In this document: positions 36,815 through 45,766 of the stretch, in pieces
How positions within the stretch are numbered: position 1 is the first letter of the stretch
Layout: each line of letters starts with the position of its first letter
Assembly: GCF_014697415.1 (NCBI RefSeq)
Contig: NZ_JACJRT010000004.1
Span: forward strand, 1 to 64,000
Source: Cyanobium sp. FACHB-13342
Lineage (GTDB): Bacteria > Cyanobacteriota > Cyanobacteriia > PCC-6307 > Cyanobiaceae
Length of the DNA: 64,000 nucleotides
Direction of reading: 5' to 3'
The notes under the pieces: generated by a model
What the model was told of the DNA's origin: nothing
Databases searched by the model: none
What the model saw: the letters and a program-made list of their open reading frames with translations, nothing else
Program-made: the position numbers and the translations under genes

Positions 36815-37291
36815 ATGCATCCTTCTTTGCTTGCTGGTTCGGCGGCCGTTTTGGTGGCCCTGTATTGGGTTCTGGCCCGCCGACGCCCCTCCGTGGCAGC
36901 GACCATCGACACCCAGGCGATCGCGGCCCTGAATCGCGCTCAGATCGCCCTCATGGCTCCTGCCCCGGCGGCCAGTGGGCCTTCGCTCCAGCCGCTGCCC
37001 AGCCCGGATGGACTGTTGCCCCTGCCTGCCACGGCCCGGGAACGGGCTGCTTTTCGGCAGCGCCTTGCTGAGCAGTTGGGGGGAGATAGTCCCCAGCGCC
37101 TGGCGGCCATCGAGGCGGCCCGGCGCTGGGGAGGCCGTCAGACCCTGCCCTTGCTCTATCGCGGCCTGCGGGATGTGGATCCGGCCGTGGTGTTCGCTGC
37201 AGCCCAGGCCATGGAGCGCTTCCGGGGACGCAGCACTGCGCGGCCTCCGCTCACTCAGGCGCTGCCGCGCAATGTGTCGCGCACCCGATAG
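36815..37291 (+). CDS. Hypothetical membrane-anchored protein with a HEAT-like segment
   Basis: 158 aa. An N-terminal membrane helix (residues 3-21, LLAGSAAVLVALYWVLA) with a following RRR suggests a cytoplasmic-facing soluble part. A Pro/Ala linker leads to a helical region (75-140), RLAAIEAARRWGGRQTLPLLYRGLRDVDPAVVFAAAQAMERFRG, which reads like one or two HEAT/armadillo-type repeats. The function is unknown. It starts 90 bp from the divergent psaI, and its 3' end overlaps the convergent glycosyltransferase by 37 bp. Confidence 0.6.
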   Translation: MHPSLLAGSAAVLVALYWVLARRRPSVAATIDTQAIAALNRAQIALMAPAPAASGPSLQPLPSPDGLLPLPATARERAAFRQRLAEQLGGDSPQRLAAIEAARRWGGRQTLPLLYRGLRDVDPAVVFAAAQAMERFRGRSTARPPLTQALPRNVSRTR

Positions 37292-38217
37292 ATCGGGCGC
37301 CCCTGGCTTTCGTGGTAGGTGCGCATCTGCAGCTCCGCCAGCAGGCCAAAGCAGAACAGCTGCACCCCCGTCAGAAAACTGAGCAGGGCCATCAGCAGCA
37401 GGGGGCGATCGCCGATGTCACTGCCCAGTAAGAGCTTTTCGCCGACGAGCCAGAGGCCGACCATGACGCCCAAGCCCATGGCCGCCAGCCCCCCGAAACC
37501 GAACACGTGCATCGGCCGGGTGAGAAAGCGCTTCATGAACCACACGGTCAGCAGGTCCATCAGCACCCGGAAGGTGCGATCCAGGCCGTACTTGCTTTGG
37601 CCAAAACGCCGGGGGTGGTGGTTCACCTTCACTTCGCTGATCCGCGCCCCTTCGATGAAGGCCAGGGCTGGCAGGAAGCGGTGCAGTTCGCCGTAGAGGT
37701 TCAGGTCACTCACCACCTCCCGGCGGTAGGCCTTGAGGGAACAGCCGTAGTCGTGCAGCCGAACGCCGGTGACCCGGGCGATCAGGCGATTGGCGATCCG
37801 GCTCGGCAGGAGCCGTTGCAAAGCAGCATCCTGGCGCTGGTGACGCCAGCCACTCACCAGGTCGTAGCCCTGGTTGAGCTCGGCCAATAGCAGGGGTATG
37901 TCGGCCGGATCGTTCTGCAGGTCCCCATCGAGGGTGACGATCACGGCCCCGCGGCTGGCATCGAAACCCGCCGCCATGGCAGCGCTCTGGCCGTAGTTGC
38001 GCCGCAGCAGCACCGCCACCAGCTCGGGCACGGTGGCCGCCAGGGCGCTGAGCACGTTGGCGGTGCCGTCCTTGGAGCCGTCATCCACCAGCACCAGTTC
38101 GAAGGGCAGGTTGAGCACCCGCATGGCGGCCAGCAGTTGGTCCACCAGCTGGGGCAGGCTCTCCTCCTCGTTGTAGAGGGGCACCACCACGGAGAGTTCC
38201 GGCACGGGCTGGCTCAT
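37255..38217 (-). CDS. Family 2 glycosyltransferase with C-terminal membrane helices
   Basis: 320 aa from ATG 38217. It is a DPM1/GtrB-like GT2: VVVPLYNEEESLPQLV, VDDGSKDGT and TLDGDLQNDPADIP (DxD metal site), then HDYGCSLKAYRREV and the family's KYGLDRTFRVLMDL segment. Two C-terminal membrane helices follow (about 235-260 and 275-300). Related enzymes load a sugar onto polyprenyl phosphate for cell-envelope or lipid modification; the sugar is unknown. It lies 25 bp from the NlpC/P60 gene on the same strand, a plausible envelope pair. Confidence 0.88.
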   Translation of the reverse strand: MSQPVPELSVVVPLYNEEESLPQLVDQLLAAMRVLNLPFELVLVDDGSKDGTANVLSALAATVPELVAVLLRRNYGQSAAMAAGFDASRGAVIVTLDGDLQNDPADIPLLLAELNQGYDLVSGWRHQRQDAALQRLLPSRIANRLIARVTGVRLHDYGCSLKAYRREVVSDLNLYGELHRFLPALAFIEGARISEVKVNHHPRRFGQSKYGLDRTFRVLMDLLTVWFMKRFLTRPMHVFGFGGLAAMGLGVMVGLWLVGEKLLLGSDIGDRPLLLMALLSFLTGVQLFCFGLLAELQMRTYHESQGRPIYRVRDTLRGSA

Positions 38218-38242
38218 CTCCAGGCTGTTTCTGGCGGTGACC

Positions 38243-39019
38243 CTAAGCGGGCAGCGGGCTGCCGTCATGGCTGTGCATCACCCGCCCGGCGCCGCGCAGT
38301 TCCAGCCGGTAGTGGCGGGCCACCGGATCGGGATTGTGGGGCGCAAGGGTGTCGAGGCCAATGCCGTTGCGGCCGTGGGCGCTGCCGGAGCTGTGCAGAT
38401 AGGTTCCGGCCCCCAGGTGCAAACCCACATGGGTGCAGCGCCGGGGAGGGCCGAAGAAGATCAGGTCGCCGGGGGCCAGCAGCTGGGTGTGGCCGGGTTG
38501 CACCGCCACAGGCTGGCAGAAGCGTTCCTGCAGGTAGGCATCGCGGGGAATCCAGATGCCAGCGCTGGCAAAGGCCCGCTGGATCAGGCCAGAGCAGTCG
38601 TAATTGGGCCCCAGGCTGCCGCCCCAGAGGTAGGTGTTGGGTTGATCGTGGGCGGCCTTGGCAAAGGTCAGCACCTGGGGCAGCCGCTGGGCGATGGCGC
38701 GACGTGTCACGGCTGGTGCCAGGGGGCGCGCACTGGCCACCGCCCGTCCCAGCAGCGCCGCCGGGTCCATCCAGCCGGGGTAGCCATCCTCCAGCAGCCG
38801 CACCCGCAGCCGTTGGCCGGGCATGGCTTCCTGCCCGGAGGACAAAATCTGCAGGTGTCGGCCGGCCCAGGCCTGGGTGGCCAGTCCGGCACCCTGGGGC
38901 TGGCTGTGCAGGTTGACCGGACCGCTGAGGCGCCAGATCGTGCCGGCCCTCAGCCATTCGGGGGCCGCGGGGGTGCCGCTGGCCAGGTGGAGCGGGTCGA
39001 TGGTGCCTAATGTCGCCAC
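38243..39019 (-). CDS. NlpC/P60-family cell-wall peptidase with SH3-like N-domain
   Basis: 258 aa from a GTG start at 39019. Residues 25-95 look SH3b-like (IWRLSGPVNLHSQP...). The NlpC/P60 catalytic domain has Cys142 (NYDCSGLIQRAF), His197 (CTHVGLHLG) and His209 (YLHSSG) as the likely triad. Such enzymes cut the gamma-D-Glu-meso-DAP bond of peptidoglycan stem peptides. No signal peptide is visible, which suggests action on recycled muropeptides or an unusual export route. The start codon overlaps or closely opposes that of the divergent serine hydrolase. Confidence 0.85.
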   Translation of the reverse strand: MATLGTIDPLHLASGTPAAPEWLRAGTIWRLSGPVNLHSQPQGAGLATQAWAGRHLQILSSGQEAMPGQRLRVRLLEDGYPGWMDPAALLGRAVASARPLAPAVTRRAIAQRLPQVLTFAKAAHDQPNTYLWGGSLGPNYDCSGLIQRAFASAGIWIPRDAYLQERFCQPVAVQPGHTQLLAPGDLIFFGPPRRCTHVGLHLGAGTYLHSSGSAHGRNGIGLDTLAPHNPDPVARHYRLELRGAGRVMHSHDGSPLPA

Positions 39020-39036
39020 AACGGTTGCCGGCGGTG

Positions 39037-39990
39037 ATGGCGTTCTACAGCCCAGATCCGGCCATGGGCCAGATCCTGGCCGACCTGGTGCGCGCCCTGG
39101 AGCTCGAAGGGCGGCCTGGACTGGCCCAGCAGCTCTCGATCACCTGGGTGCGTTACGACCAGTCCCTGGTCGGCCGTGCTGCCGATCGGGCCCCGGACCA
39201 GTTCTGGGCGCTGCCGGTGCAGGGGGCGAGCTGGGCCGGCGAGCGGTTGCGCTATCCCGCCAGCGTGGTGAAGTTGGTGTATCTGGTGGCGGCCGAGGCC
39301 TGGCGCCAGGCCGACCTGCTGGAGGAGACGCCGGAGCTGCGGCGCGCGCTGGCCGACATGATCCGCGATTCCAGCAATGACGCCACGGGGCTGGTGCTGG
39401 ATCTGCTGAGCGGCACCACCAGCGGTCCGGCCTTGCCTGCGGAGCGGATGGCCTCCTGGGTGGAGCAGCGTCAAGTGGTGAACCGCTGGCTGGCGGAGCT
39501 CGGCTGGCCGGAGCTCGAGGGCTGCAATGCCTGTCAGAAAACCTGGGGGGATGGCCCCTACGGCCGTGAACGGGAGTTTTATGGCGCCCAGCTGGAGAAC
39601 CGCAATCGCCTGAGCACCGATGCCGTCGCCCGTCTGCTGCAGGGGGTGATGGCGTCGGCCCTGGTCTCTCCTCCAGCCGGAGCACGGATGCGCGCGGTGC
39701 TGTCCCGCAGCCTGGATCCGGCCCAACGGGCCGCCGATCCGGAGAACCAGGTGGATGGGTTCATCGGCGAAGGGCTGCCGGCCGGCAGCCGGCTCTGGAG
39801 CAAGGCCGGCTGGATGAGCCAGGCGCGCCACGATGCGGCCTACGTGGAAGGGGCCGGCGGGGCGTCGCCGTTCCTGTTGGTGATTTTCACTGAAGGGCAG
39901 GCTTGCGCCCGGGATACCCAACTGCTGCCCGAATTGGCCTCCCGGTTGGCCGAGGTCTGCGGCCATGCAGCTGAAGGGGGGCGCGGGTGA
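39037..39990 (+). CDS. Beta-lactamase-fold serine hydrolase
   Basis: 317 aa from ATG 39037; an ATG at 39010 would add nine residues and overlap the NlpC/P60 start. The class A fold motifs are present in variant form: Ser76-x-x-Lys79 (YPASVVKL), SxN at Ser112-Asn114 (RDSSNDAT), and Lys-Ala-Gly near residue 265 (LWSKAGW) in place of KTG. There is no signal peptide and no clear Glu166 equivalent. Cyanobacterial members are usually cytoplasmic or unassigned hydrolases and need not confer antibiotic resistance. Confidence 0.78.
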   Translation: MAFYSPDPAMGQILADLVRALELEGRPGLAQQLSITWVRYDQSLVGRAADRAPDQFWALPVQGASWAGERLRYPASVVKLVYLVAAEAWRQADLLEETPELRRALADMIRDSSNDATGLVLDLLSGTTSGPALPAERMASWVEQRQVVNRWLAELGWPELEGCNACQKTWGDGPYGREREFYGAQLENRNRLSTDAVARLLQGVMASALVSPPAGARMRAVLSRSLDPAQRAADPENQVDGFIGEGLPAGSRLWSKAGWMSQARHDAAYVEGAGGASPFLLVIFTEGQACARDTQLLPELASRLAEVCGHAAEGGRG

Positions 39991-40021
39991 GCCCTCCTTC
40001 AGCCTGTCAACCGGGTTCAAA

Positions 40022-40110
40022 CGGAGAGGGAGGGATTCGAACCCTCGACAGATGTTGCCACCTGTAACTCCTTAGCAGGGAGCCGCTTTCAACCACTCAG
40101 CCACCTCTCC
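40022..40110 (-). tRNA. tRNA-Ser (anticodon GCT)
   Basis: 89 nt. The acceptor stem GGAGAGG pairs with CCTCTCC, discriminator G. The anticodon loop CTGCTAA gives GCT (reads AGC/AGT). The long class II variable arm ACAGGTGGCAACATCTGT forms a hairpin, and the T-arm contains GGTTCGAATCC. CCA is not encoded. It lies 20 bp upstream of the alanine racemase stop region. Confidence 0.96.
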
Positions 40111-40129
40111 AGGGGGCCCGATGAGCTTA

Positions 40130-41365
40130 TCAGTGAGCCCCATCGTTGGGGCCCTCCCAGGCGGCCTGGGCAGCGGTGAGTCGTGGTAGCCGGTGCTTGA
40201 ACCCGCAAAGGATTTCCCAGGGGATGGTCTGGCAGCGGTCGCTCCAGTCGGAGGGGGTGATCTGTTGGTCACCGTCCCGGCCCAGCAAGGTCACCACCGA
40301 GCCCACGTCCAGGCCCGGGCAGTCGGTGACATCGAGCACCAACTGGTCCATGGTGATGGCCCCCACCTGGGGCAGGCGCTGGCCCTGGAACAGCACCTCA
40401 AGCTGGTTGGACAGCTGGCGCGGCACACCATCGGCGTAGCCGATGCCCACCACCGCCAAGCGGCTGGGCCGGGAGGTGTGGAACCGGTGGCCGTAGCTCA
40501 CCCCCACTCCCGCACCCACCTCCCGGATCAGGCTCACCCGGGCGTGCAGGGTCATGGCCGCCTCCAGGGGGATGGCGCCGGCCAGGTGGGCGGCGGGGCT
40601 GTGGCCGTAGAGGGCGAGCCCCACCCGCACCAGGTCGTAGTGGAGCCCGGCGCTGCGCAGGGTGCCCGCGGAGTTGGCCAGGTGGCGGCTGCCTGCCTGC
40701 AGGCCGAGGTCGTGCAGGGCGCGCAGCACCGTGTCGAAGCGCTGCTGCTGTTGATGGGTGAGGCCATCGTCCTCGAGGGGGGCGGCATCGGCGCTCGCCA
40801 GGTGGGAATACACGCCCTTGAGTTCAACGGCCTCCAGCTCCGCCAGGGCCGTCACCAGTCTGGGTCCCTCCTGCCAATCGGCCCCAAGCCGCGCCATGCC
40901 GGTATCGAGTTTCAGCTGCAGGGCCATGGACCGGCCCTGGCCGCTGGCGAGGTTCTGGCAGAGCAGGGCTTCCCGCATGCCGCTGATGGTGGGCATCAGT
41001 TGCCAATGGAGGCAGCAGCGCAGTTCTTCCACCTGGCTGAGGCTGCCCAGCACCAGAACCGGCGCCTGGATTCCGGCCCGGCGCAGTTCGATGCCCTCGG
41101 CCAGGGTGGCGACGCCGCATTCGCTGGCCCCGCCGGCCAGGGCGGCCCGGGCCACCGGCACCGAGCCGTGGCCGTAGCCATCGGCTTTGACCACGGCCAT
41201 CAGGCTGGTGCGGGGGCCGATGCAGCGTTTGAGGCTGCGGGCATTGGCGGTAATCGCCGCGGTGTCCACTTCCACCCAGGCCCGTTGGCGGGCCATCTCG
41301 GCCTCGGCGGCCGCACCGTTCCAACTGGCCTGGGTGGATGTGGTGGCCTGGGTCACGGATCCCAC
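40130..41365 (-). CDS. alr: Alanine racemase
   Basis: 411 aa from GTG 41365; ATG 41296 would give 388 aa and also fits, because the family core starts at RAWVEVDTAAITANARSLK. The PLP lysine is in MAVVKADGYGHG (Lys60 counting from GTG), and the catalytic tyrosine is in GVSYGHRF near residue 295. Alr supplies D-alanine for peptidoglycan. The terminal QTIPWEILCGFKHRLPR segment is standard. It diverges from the HNH nuclease gene with about 40 bp between starts. Confidence 0.95.
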   Translation of the reverse strand: MGSVTQATTSTQASWNGAAAEAEMARQRAWVEVDTAAITANARSLKRCIGPRTSLMAVVKADGYGHGSVPVARAALAGGASECGVATLAEGIELRRAGIQAPVLVLGSLSQVEELRCCLHWQLMPTISGMREALLCQNLASGQGRSMALQLKLDTGMARLGADWQEGPRLVTALAELEAVELKGVYSHLASADAAPLEDDGLTHQQQQRFDTVLRALHDLGLQAGSRHLANSAGTLRSAGLHYDLVRVGLALYGHSPAAHLAGAIPLEAAMTLHARVSLIREVGAGVGVSYGHRFHTSRPSRLAVVGIGYADGVPRQLSNQLEVLFQGQRLPQVGAITMDQLVLDVTDCPGLDVGSVVTLLGRDGDQQITPSDWSDRCQTIPWEILCGFKHRLPRLTAAQAAWEGPNDGAH

Positions 41366-41406
41366 CGAAGATTGCGCCTAGCATGCCGCCCAACACGGGT
41401 GCTGGC

Positions 41407-41907
41407 ATGGGCCACGTTCTCGTTCTGAATGCGTCCTACGAGCCCCTCAACATCACTACCTGGCGCCGTGCCGTGGTGATGGTGCTGAAGGGGAAGGCCG
41501 AGGGGCTTGAACATGATCCGGCCCGCAGGATTCGCGACGATACCTGGCTGCCCACGGTGATCCGGCTGCGCCATTACGTGCGGGTGCCCTACAAACCACT
41601 GCCGCTCACCCGCCGCAACCTCTTCCATCGCGATGGCCACCGTTGCCAGTACTGCGGCACCTGCAGCGACCAGCTTTCGGTGGATCACGTGGTGCCCCGC
41701 AGCCGGGGTGGCCTCGACACCTGGGAGAACGTCACCACCGCCTGCTTGCCTTGCAATGTGCGCAAGGGCAACCGCACGCCCCGGGAGGCGGGCATGCCCC
41801 TGGCCAGGCAGCCCCATCGCCCCCTCAGCAGCCTCAACTTCGAGGCCAGTCGCCACATCTCTGCCGGCCTGCATGGGGAGTGGGCCAAGTATGTGATCGG
41901 CGCCTGA
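41407..41907 (+). CDS. HNH endonuclease family protein
   Basis: 166 aa from ATG 41407; ATG 41383 is an alternative. The N-terminal half is VLVLNASYEPLNITTWRRAVVMVLKGKAE. The C-terminal HNH domain has the zinc cysteines CQYCG and CLPCN around the DHVVPRSRGGLDTWENV catalytic core. It is very widely conserved in cyanobacteria and many other bacteria as a single-copy gene. Its function is uncertain and does not require a mobile origin. It ends 5 bp from the convergent prfA stop. Confidence 0.9.
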   Translation: MGHVLVLNASYEPLNITTWRRAVVMVLKGKAEGLEHDPARRIRDDTWLPTVIRLRHYVRVPYKPLPLTRRNLFHRDGHRCQYCGTCSDQLSVDHVVPRSRGGLDTWENVTTACLPCNVRKGNRTPREAGMPLARQPHRPLSSLNFEASRHISAGLHGEWAKYVIGA

Positions 41908-41912
41908 GCCGA

Positions 41913-43010
41913 TCAGCGGGCCACCTCCTCGGCCAGTTCTTCCAGTTGGCGGCTCTGGTCTGCGGCGATGCAGGCCCCGATCAGATCGTGCAACTGGCCA
42001 TTGAGCACGGGCTCCAGGGAAAAGTTGCGGCCCAGGCGGTGGTCGGTGGTGCGGTTGTCTTTGTAGTTGTAGGTGCGGATCTTTTCGCTGCGATCGCCGC
42101 TCCCCACTTGGGCCAGCCGGGCAGAACGCTCCTGGGCATTGGCCTCGGCCAGTTGGCGCTCGTAGAGCTTGGCGCGCAGGATCTCGAAGGCCCGTTCGCG
42201 GTTTTGCAGTTGGGAGCGTTCCTGGGTGCAGAACACCCGGATGCCAGTGGGTTTGTGCAGCAGGTCCACCGCCGTTTCCACCTTGTTGACGTTCTGACCG
42301 CCCGCACCGCCGGAGCGGGCGGTGCTGATCTCAATGTCGGTGGGATCGATCTGCACCTCCACGGGGTCGGCTTCCGGCATCACGGCCACAGTGGCAGTGG
42401 AGGTATGCACCCGGCCCTGGGATTCGGTGGCGGGCACCCGTTGCACCCGGTGCACGCCAGCCTCGAATTTCAACTGGCTGAACACCCCCTCCCCCTGGAT
42501 GGCCAGGATCAGTTCTTTGTACCCCCCCAGTTCCGCTTCTGAGGCGCTCACCGGCTCCACCCGCCAGCCCACGCTCTGGGCATACCGCTCATACATGCGG
42601 GCCAGATCGCCGGCCCAGATGGCCGCCTCATCACCCCCTGCGCCGGCTCGGATCTCCAGCATCACGCTGCGCTCGTCCCGGGGATCCCGCGGCAGCAGGG
42701 CCAGGGTGAGCCGGTCGCGCAGGCTGCTGATGGCGGTTGCCAGGCTGGCGAGCTCGTCGGTGGCGAGCTCTTCCATGGCGGGGTCGCCTCGATGCTCCTT
42801 CAGCAGGGCGCGGGCTTCCTGCTCTTCCAGTTCGAGCTTCTGGAGTTGCTGGTGGTCCTGCACCAAGGGCTCCAGGCGGGCGCGCTCCTGGGCGATCGCC
42901 TGCAGCTGGCTGGGGTTGGAGGCCACGGCGGGATCGGCCAGCTGCCGTTCGAGGGTCTCGAAGGTGCGGCGGGCCGTGTCCAGGCGCTCATGCAGCAGGG
43001 AGGGGTCCAT
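41913..43010 (-). CDS. prfA: Peptide chain release factor 1
   Basis: 365 aa from ATG 43010 ([21 protein letters not shown]). The codon-recognition motif is [13 protein letters not shown] (P-A-T, RF1 type for UAA/UAG). The catalytic GGQ loop is [18 protein letters not shown], whose glutamine is normally methylated by PrmC. It lies at the end of the ribosomal supercluster, after a terminator-like hairpin behind rpmE. Confidence 0.96.
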   Translation of the reverse strand: MDPSLLHERLDTARRTFETLERQLADPAVASNPSQLQAIAQERARLEPLVQDHQQLQKLELEEQEARALLKEHRGDPAMEELATDELASLATAISSLRDRLTLALLPRDPRDERSVMLEIRAGAGGDEAAIWAGDLARMYERYAQSVGWRVEPVSASEAELGGYKELILAIQGEGVFSQLKFEAGVHRVQRVPATESQGRVHTSTATVAVMPEADPVEVQIDPTDIEISTARSGGAGGQNVNKVETAVDLLHKPTGIRVFCTQERSQLQNRERAFEILRAKLYERQLAEANAQERSARLAQVGSGDRSEKIRTYNYKDNRTTDHRLGRNFSLEPVLNGQLHDLIGACIAADQSRQLEELAEEVAR

Positions 43011-43044
43011 CGGCGGGGCGGAGCGGGGCCTGGAGGGCTCCAGA

Positions 43045-43077
43045 CAAGACAAAGCCGGATGCCCGAAAGCACCCGGC
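43045..43077 (-). terminator. Terminator-like hairpin between rpmE and prfA
   Basis: On the minus strand GCCGGGTGC pairs with GCATCCGGC (nine pairs, one G-U) around a 6-nt loop, followed by TTTGTCTTGTC. It lies between the rpmE stop (43118) and prfA ATG (43010). The T tract is broken, so partial termination is more likely than full stop. Confidence 0.6.
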
Positions 43078-43117
43078 CAGGGGATTGGAAGTCAATCGCG
43101 ATCAGGCCAGGCCGAAC

Positions 43118-43426
43118 TCAGGCTTCGGCTGCTGCAGGGGTGGCTTCAGCGGCGGCAGCTGGGGCCGGGGCTTCGCTCTTGGCGGCCTTTTTGGCGCCCG
43201 AGCTGGAGCCGGCTTCGGCTCCGCCCATGCCGTACTTGCGCATGAAGCGGTCCACCCGACCCTCGGTGTCCAGGATCTTCTGGGTCCCGGTGTAGAAGGG
43301 ATGGTTGCCACTCCACACGTCGACGTGGATCTCGGGCGAGGTGGAGCCGGTGGTCATGACCACCTCTCCGTTGCAGATCACCTTGGCATCGGGGTACCAG
43401 GTGGGATGGATGTCGGCCTTGGGCAT
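43118..43426 (-). CDS. rpmE: 50S ribosomal protein L31 with Ala/Pro-rich tail
   Basis: 102 aa, starting MPKADIHPTWYPDAKVICNGE. The L31 core (residues 1-70) has WSGNHPFYTGTQKILDTEGRVDRFMRKYG. It lacks the CxxC zinc pair, having VICNGE with a single cysteine. Residues 74-102 are an Ala/Pro/Glu/Lys-rich extension not present in most L31 proteins. L31 bridges the two subunits. It lies 32 bp after rpsI. Confidence 0.95.
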   Translation of the reverse strand: MPKADIHPTWYPDAKVICNGEVVMTTGSTSPEIHVDVWSGNHPFYTGTQKILDTEGRVDRFMRKYGMGGAEAGSSSGAKKAAKSEAPAPAAAAEATPAAAEA

Positions 43427-43458
43427 GGCAGGAAGGGGCTGATGGCGAAGAGAAGAAA

Positions 43459-43860
43459 TCAGCGCTTGGAGAACTGAGGAGCCTTACGGGCTTTCTTCAG
43501 GCCGTACTTGCGGCGCTCCTTGGCGCGCGGGTCGCGGCTGAGGTGGCCTTCGGTCTTGAGCGGTTTGCGGTTGTCGGGGGACAGGTCGCACAGGGCCCGG
43601 GCGGCGCCCTGCTTGATGGCATCGGCCTGGCCGGTCAGGCCACCACCGCGCACATTGACCAACAGGTCATACTCGGCGGCCAAGCCGAGGGTCTGCAGGG
43701 GGGCTTTCACCGCCGCCAGGTAGACGGGGTTGTAGTTGAGGTAGTTATCGCCAGGGCGACCGTTGATGGTGACGGTGCCGTTGCCGGGAACCACACGCAC
43801 GCGGGCAACGGCGGTCTTGCGACGACCCGTACCCCAGTAGACGACTTTGTTGGTGCTCAT
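43459..43860 (-). CDS. rpsI: 30S ribosomal protein S9
   Basis: 133 aa, starting [23 protein letters not shown] and ending [20 protein letters not shown], the tail that reaches the P-site tRNA. The ATG overlaps the rplM stop as ATGA, so S9 and L13 are translationally coupled, as in most bacteria. Confidence 0.97.
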   Translation of the reverse strand: MSTNKVVYWGTGRRKTAVARVRVVPGNGTVTINGRPGDNYLNYNPVYLAAVKAPLQTLGLAAEYDLLVNVRGGGLTGQADAIKQGAARALCDLSPDNRKPLKTEGHLSRDPRAKERRKYGLKKARKAPQFSKR

Positions 43861-44309
43861 TGGGCTGCGGTGGCGGGATCGAGGGCGAGAACCTGGGGCT
43901 GCTGGGCGGCATGGGGATGCTCGGTGCCCTTGTAGACCTTCAACTTGCGGAACAGCTGACGGCCCAGGGCGTTGTGGGGAAGCATGCCCTTGATGGCCTT
44001 CTCCACAATGCGCTCGGGGATCCGGGCCTGGAGGTGCTCGAAGGTTTCGGTTTTCATGCCACCGGGCCGGCCCGAATGGCGTCGGTAGATCTTTTGGGTG
44101 GGCTTGTTACCGCTCACCCTCACCTTGTCGGCGTTGATGACGATCACAAAGTCGCCGGTGTCGAGGTGGGGGGTGTAGCAGGGCTTGTTTTTGCCGCGCA
44201 ACACCTGGGCCACTTCGCTGGCCAGGCGACCGAGGGTCTGATTCTCCGCATCCACCAGATACCACTGGCGGTCAAGGGAATCAATGGAGGGCAGGGGGGT
44301 CTTGTTCAT
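43857..44309 (-). CDS. rplM: 50S ribosomal protein L13
   Basis: 150 aa, starting [31 protein letters not shown]. Family segments are [30 protein letters not shown] and [24 protein letters not shown]13 is an early 50S assembly protein. It follows truA by 82 bp, and its stop overlaps rpsI by 4 bp. Confidence 0.97.
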   Translation of the reverse strand: MNKTPLPSIDSLDRQWYLVDAENQTLGRLASEVAQVLRGKNKPCYTPHLDTGDFVIVINADKVRVSGNKPTQKIYRRHSGRPGGMKTETFEHLQARIPERIVEKAIKGMLPHNALGRQLFRKLKVYKGTEHPHAAQQPQVLALDPATAAQ

Positions 44310-44391
44310 GTCGCCTGATCAGGCACCGGCAGGCCGGAAGTTGGGGCAGGACAGCTGGTCGTTGGAAACCCAACGCCCGGTTTCAGTGACC

Positions 44392-45312
44392 TTACCGCCT
44401 GGCCTGCGCGCCCCCGGATGGCAGCGGCGCGGGTTGGGCGGACGGGACGGCTGAAGCAGGCTGGAGATCCGGTGAATCGGAGGTCTCGAGCTGAAACCGC
44501 GGTTGGCAATCATACCAGGCGGGTCTGGGGAAGACTTCGCTGGGATAGCCCACCCGCAGCAGGCACAGGCCCTGGGGCGGCGCGGCCTCCTTCACCTCCA
44601 CCCGGCGGCACTCCCGCCAGCGGCGTTCGAAGGCCATGCGGCTGAGCCGGCCCTCGCCCACCGCCACCAGCTGGCCCATCACGAGGCGCACCATGCCGTA
44701 GAGGAAGCCGCTGGCCTGCAGCTCCACCGTGATCAGGTCACCCTGGCGCTCCAGGCACACCTCCTGCAGGGTCGTGCGTCCATGGGCCCGGCGGCTGCCG
44801 GCCCGCTGGAAGGCCGAGAAATCGTGCTCCCCCAGCATGGCCTCGAGGGCCAGGCCCATCGCCTGGTCGTCGAGCCGTTGCTGGTATCGCTGCCAGCTCC
44901 AGGGGGCCAGGAACAGATTGGGAGTGCGGGCGTTGAGGATCGTGTAGCGGTAGCGCCGGTAGGTGGCGCTGAAGCAGGCGTGCCAGGTGTCGGGCACCGC
45001 TGCGGCTGCCCGGATACGAATCGAGCTCGGCAGCCGTCCGTTCAGGGCCTTGGGCCAGCGCTCCGGCGGGATGGGCCCGGCGCTGTCGAAGTGCACCACC
45101 TGGGCCGCGGCGTGCACCCCGGTGTCGGTGCGGCCGGCTGCCATGGTGCGGGCGGGGCCATGGGGCTCCAGCCCGGCGATCGCGCTCTCCAGGGTCTCCT
45201 GCACGCTGGGGGCATTGCGCTGGCGTTGCCAGCCGCAGAAGGCACTGCCGTCGTATTGCAGGCAGAGGGCGATCCGGTGCAGGGAAGGGTCGGGGGGAAG
45301 GGCCGGCTCCAT
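44392..45312 (-). CDS. truA: tRNA pseudouridine synthase A
   Basis: 306 aa from ATG 45312 ([29 protein letters not shown]); a GTG at 45339 would lie inside the rplQ terminator. The catalytic Asp is in [12 protein letters not shown]. Other motifs are YRYRYTILN-like ([15 protein letters not shown]), HDFSAFQ and the [12 protein letters not shown] tail. TruA makes pseudouridine at positions 38-40 of tRNA anticodon arms. The last 35 residues are Ser/Pro/Ala-rich. The ATG touches the T run of the preceding terminator. Confidence 0.94.
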   Translation of the reverse strand: MEPALPPDPSLHRIALCLQYDGSAFCGWQRQRNAPSVQETLESAIAGLEPHGPARTMAAGRTDTGVHAAAQVVHFDSAGPIPPERWPKALNGRLPSSIRIRAAAAVPDTWHACFSATYRRYRYTILNARTPNLFLAPWSWQRYQQRLDDQAMGLALEAMLGEHDFSAFQRAGSRRAHGRTTLQEVCLERQGDLITVELQASGFLYGMVRLVMGQLVAVGEGRLSRMAFERRWRECRRVEVKEAAPPQGLCLLRVGYPSEVFPRPAWYDCQPRFQLETSDSPDLQPASAVPSAQPAPLPSGGAQARR

Positions 45313-45344
45313 TAAAAAACCGCGGTGGATGGTCTCCACCGCGG
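45312..45344 (-). terminator. Intrinsic terminator after rplQ, touching the truA start codon
   Basis: On the minus strand CCGCGGTGGA pairs perfectly with TCCACCGCGG around GACCA, followed by TTTTTTAAT. The following G completes truA ATG. It is 25 bp after the rplQ stop and has all features of a strong rho-independent terminator. Confidence 0.9.
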
Positions 45345-45369
45345 CGCTGTTAACGAGCCCTCGGGGGAC

Positions 45370-45720
45370 TCAAACCAGCTCGATGATGGCCATTTCGGCA
45401 TTGTCGCCACGGCGGGGCACGGTGCGGATGATCCGGGTGTAGCCGCCCTGGCGCTCGCCATAGCGTTCCTGGGCCTTGTCAAACAGGGCGTGGACCAGCT
45501 GCTTGTCGTAGATGTAGCCGATGGCCCGGCGACGGGCCGCCAGGCTGCCGTCCTTGGCCAGGCTGATCATGCGCTCGGCTTCATCGCGGAGGGCCTTGGC
45601 CCGGGCCTTGGTGGTGGTGACCCTGCCTTCGCGAATCAACTGGGTGGTGAGACCACGCAGCATGGCTTTGCGTTGGTCGGCGGGGCGTCCCAGCATGGGG
45701 ACTCGGCACTGGTGTCGCAT
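45370..45720 (-). CDS. rplQ: 50S ribosomal protein L17
   Basis: 116 aa, starting [29 protein letters not shown] (cyanobacterial form of RHRxxxxKLGR). Family segments include [22 protein letters not shown] and [25 protein letters not shown]. It follows rpoA by 46 bp and is ended by a strong terminator. Confidence 0.97.
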   Translation of the reverse strand: MRHQCRVPMLGRPADQRKAMLRGLTTQLIREGRVTTTKARAKALRDEAERMISLAKDGSLAARRRAIGYIYDKQLVHALFDKAQERYGERQGGYTRIIRTVPRRGDNAEMAIIELV

Positions 45721-45766
45721 GGGACTGGGGCTGGTGAGATGGCGTGTCGGGAAACGGGGCCGCCGG

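Noticed and set aside
37400-37415. HIP1-like octamers (GCGATCGC) as a repeat family
   Set aside because: A few copies occur, but I could not count them against expectation by eye, and enrichment was not evident.
39037-39990. Antibiotic-resistance beta-lactamase
   Set aside because: The SxxK serine fold is there, but there is no signal peptide, KAG replaces KTG, and no general-base glutamate is clear. A resistance role is not supported.
41407-41907. HNH gene as a homing endonuclease or mobile element
   Set aside because: It is the widely conserved single-copy chromosomal HNH protein, with no intron, intein or repeats around it.
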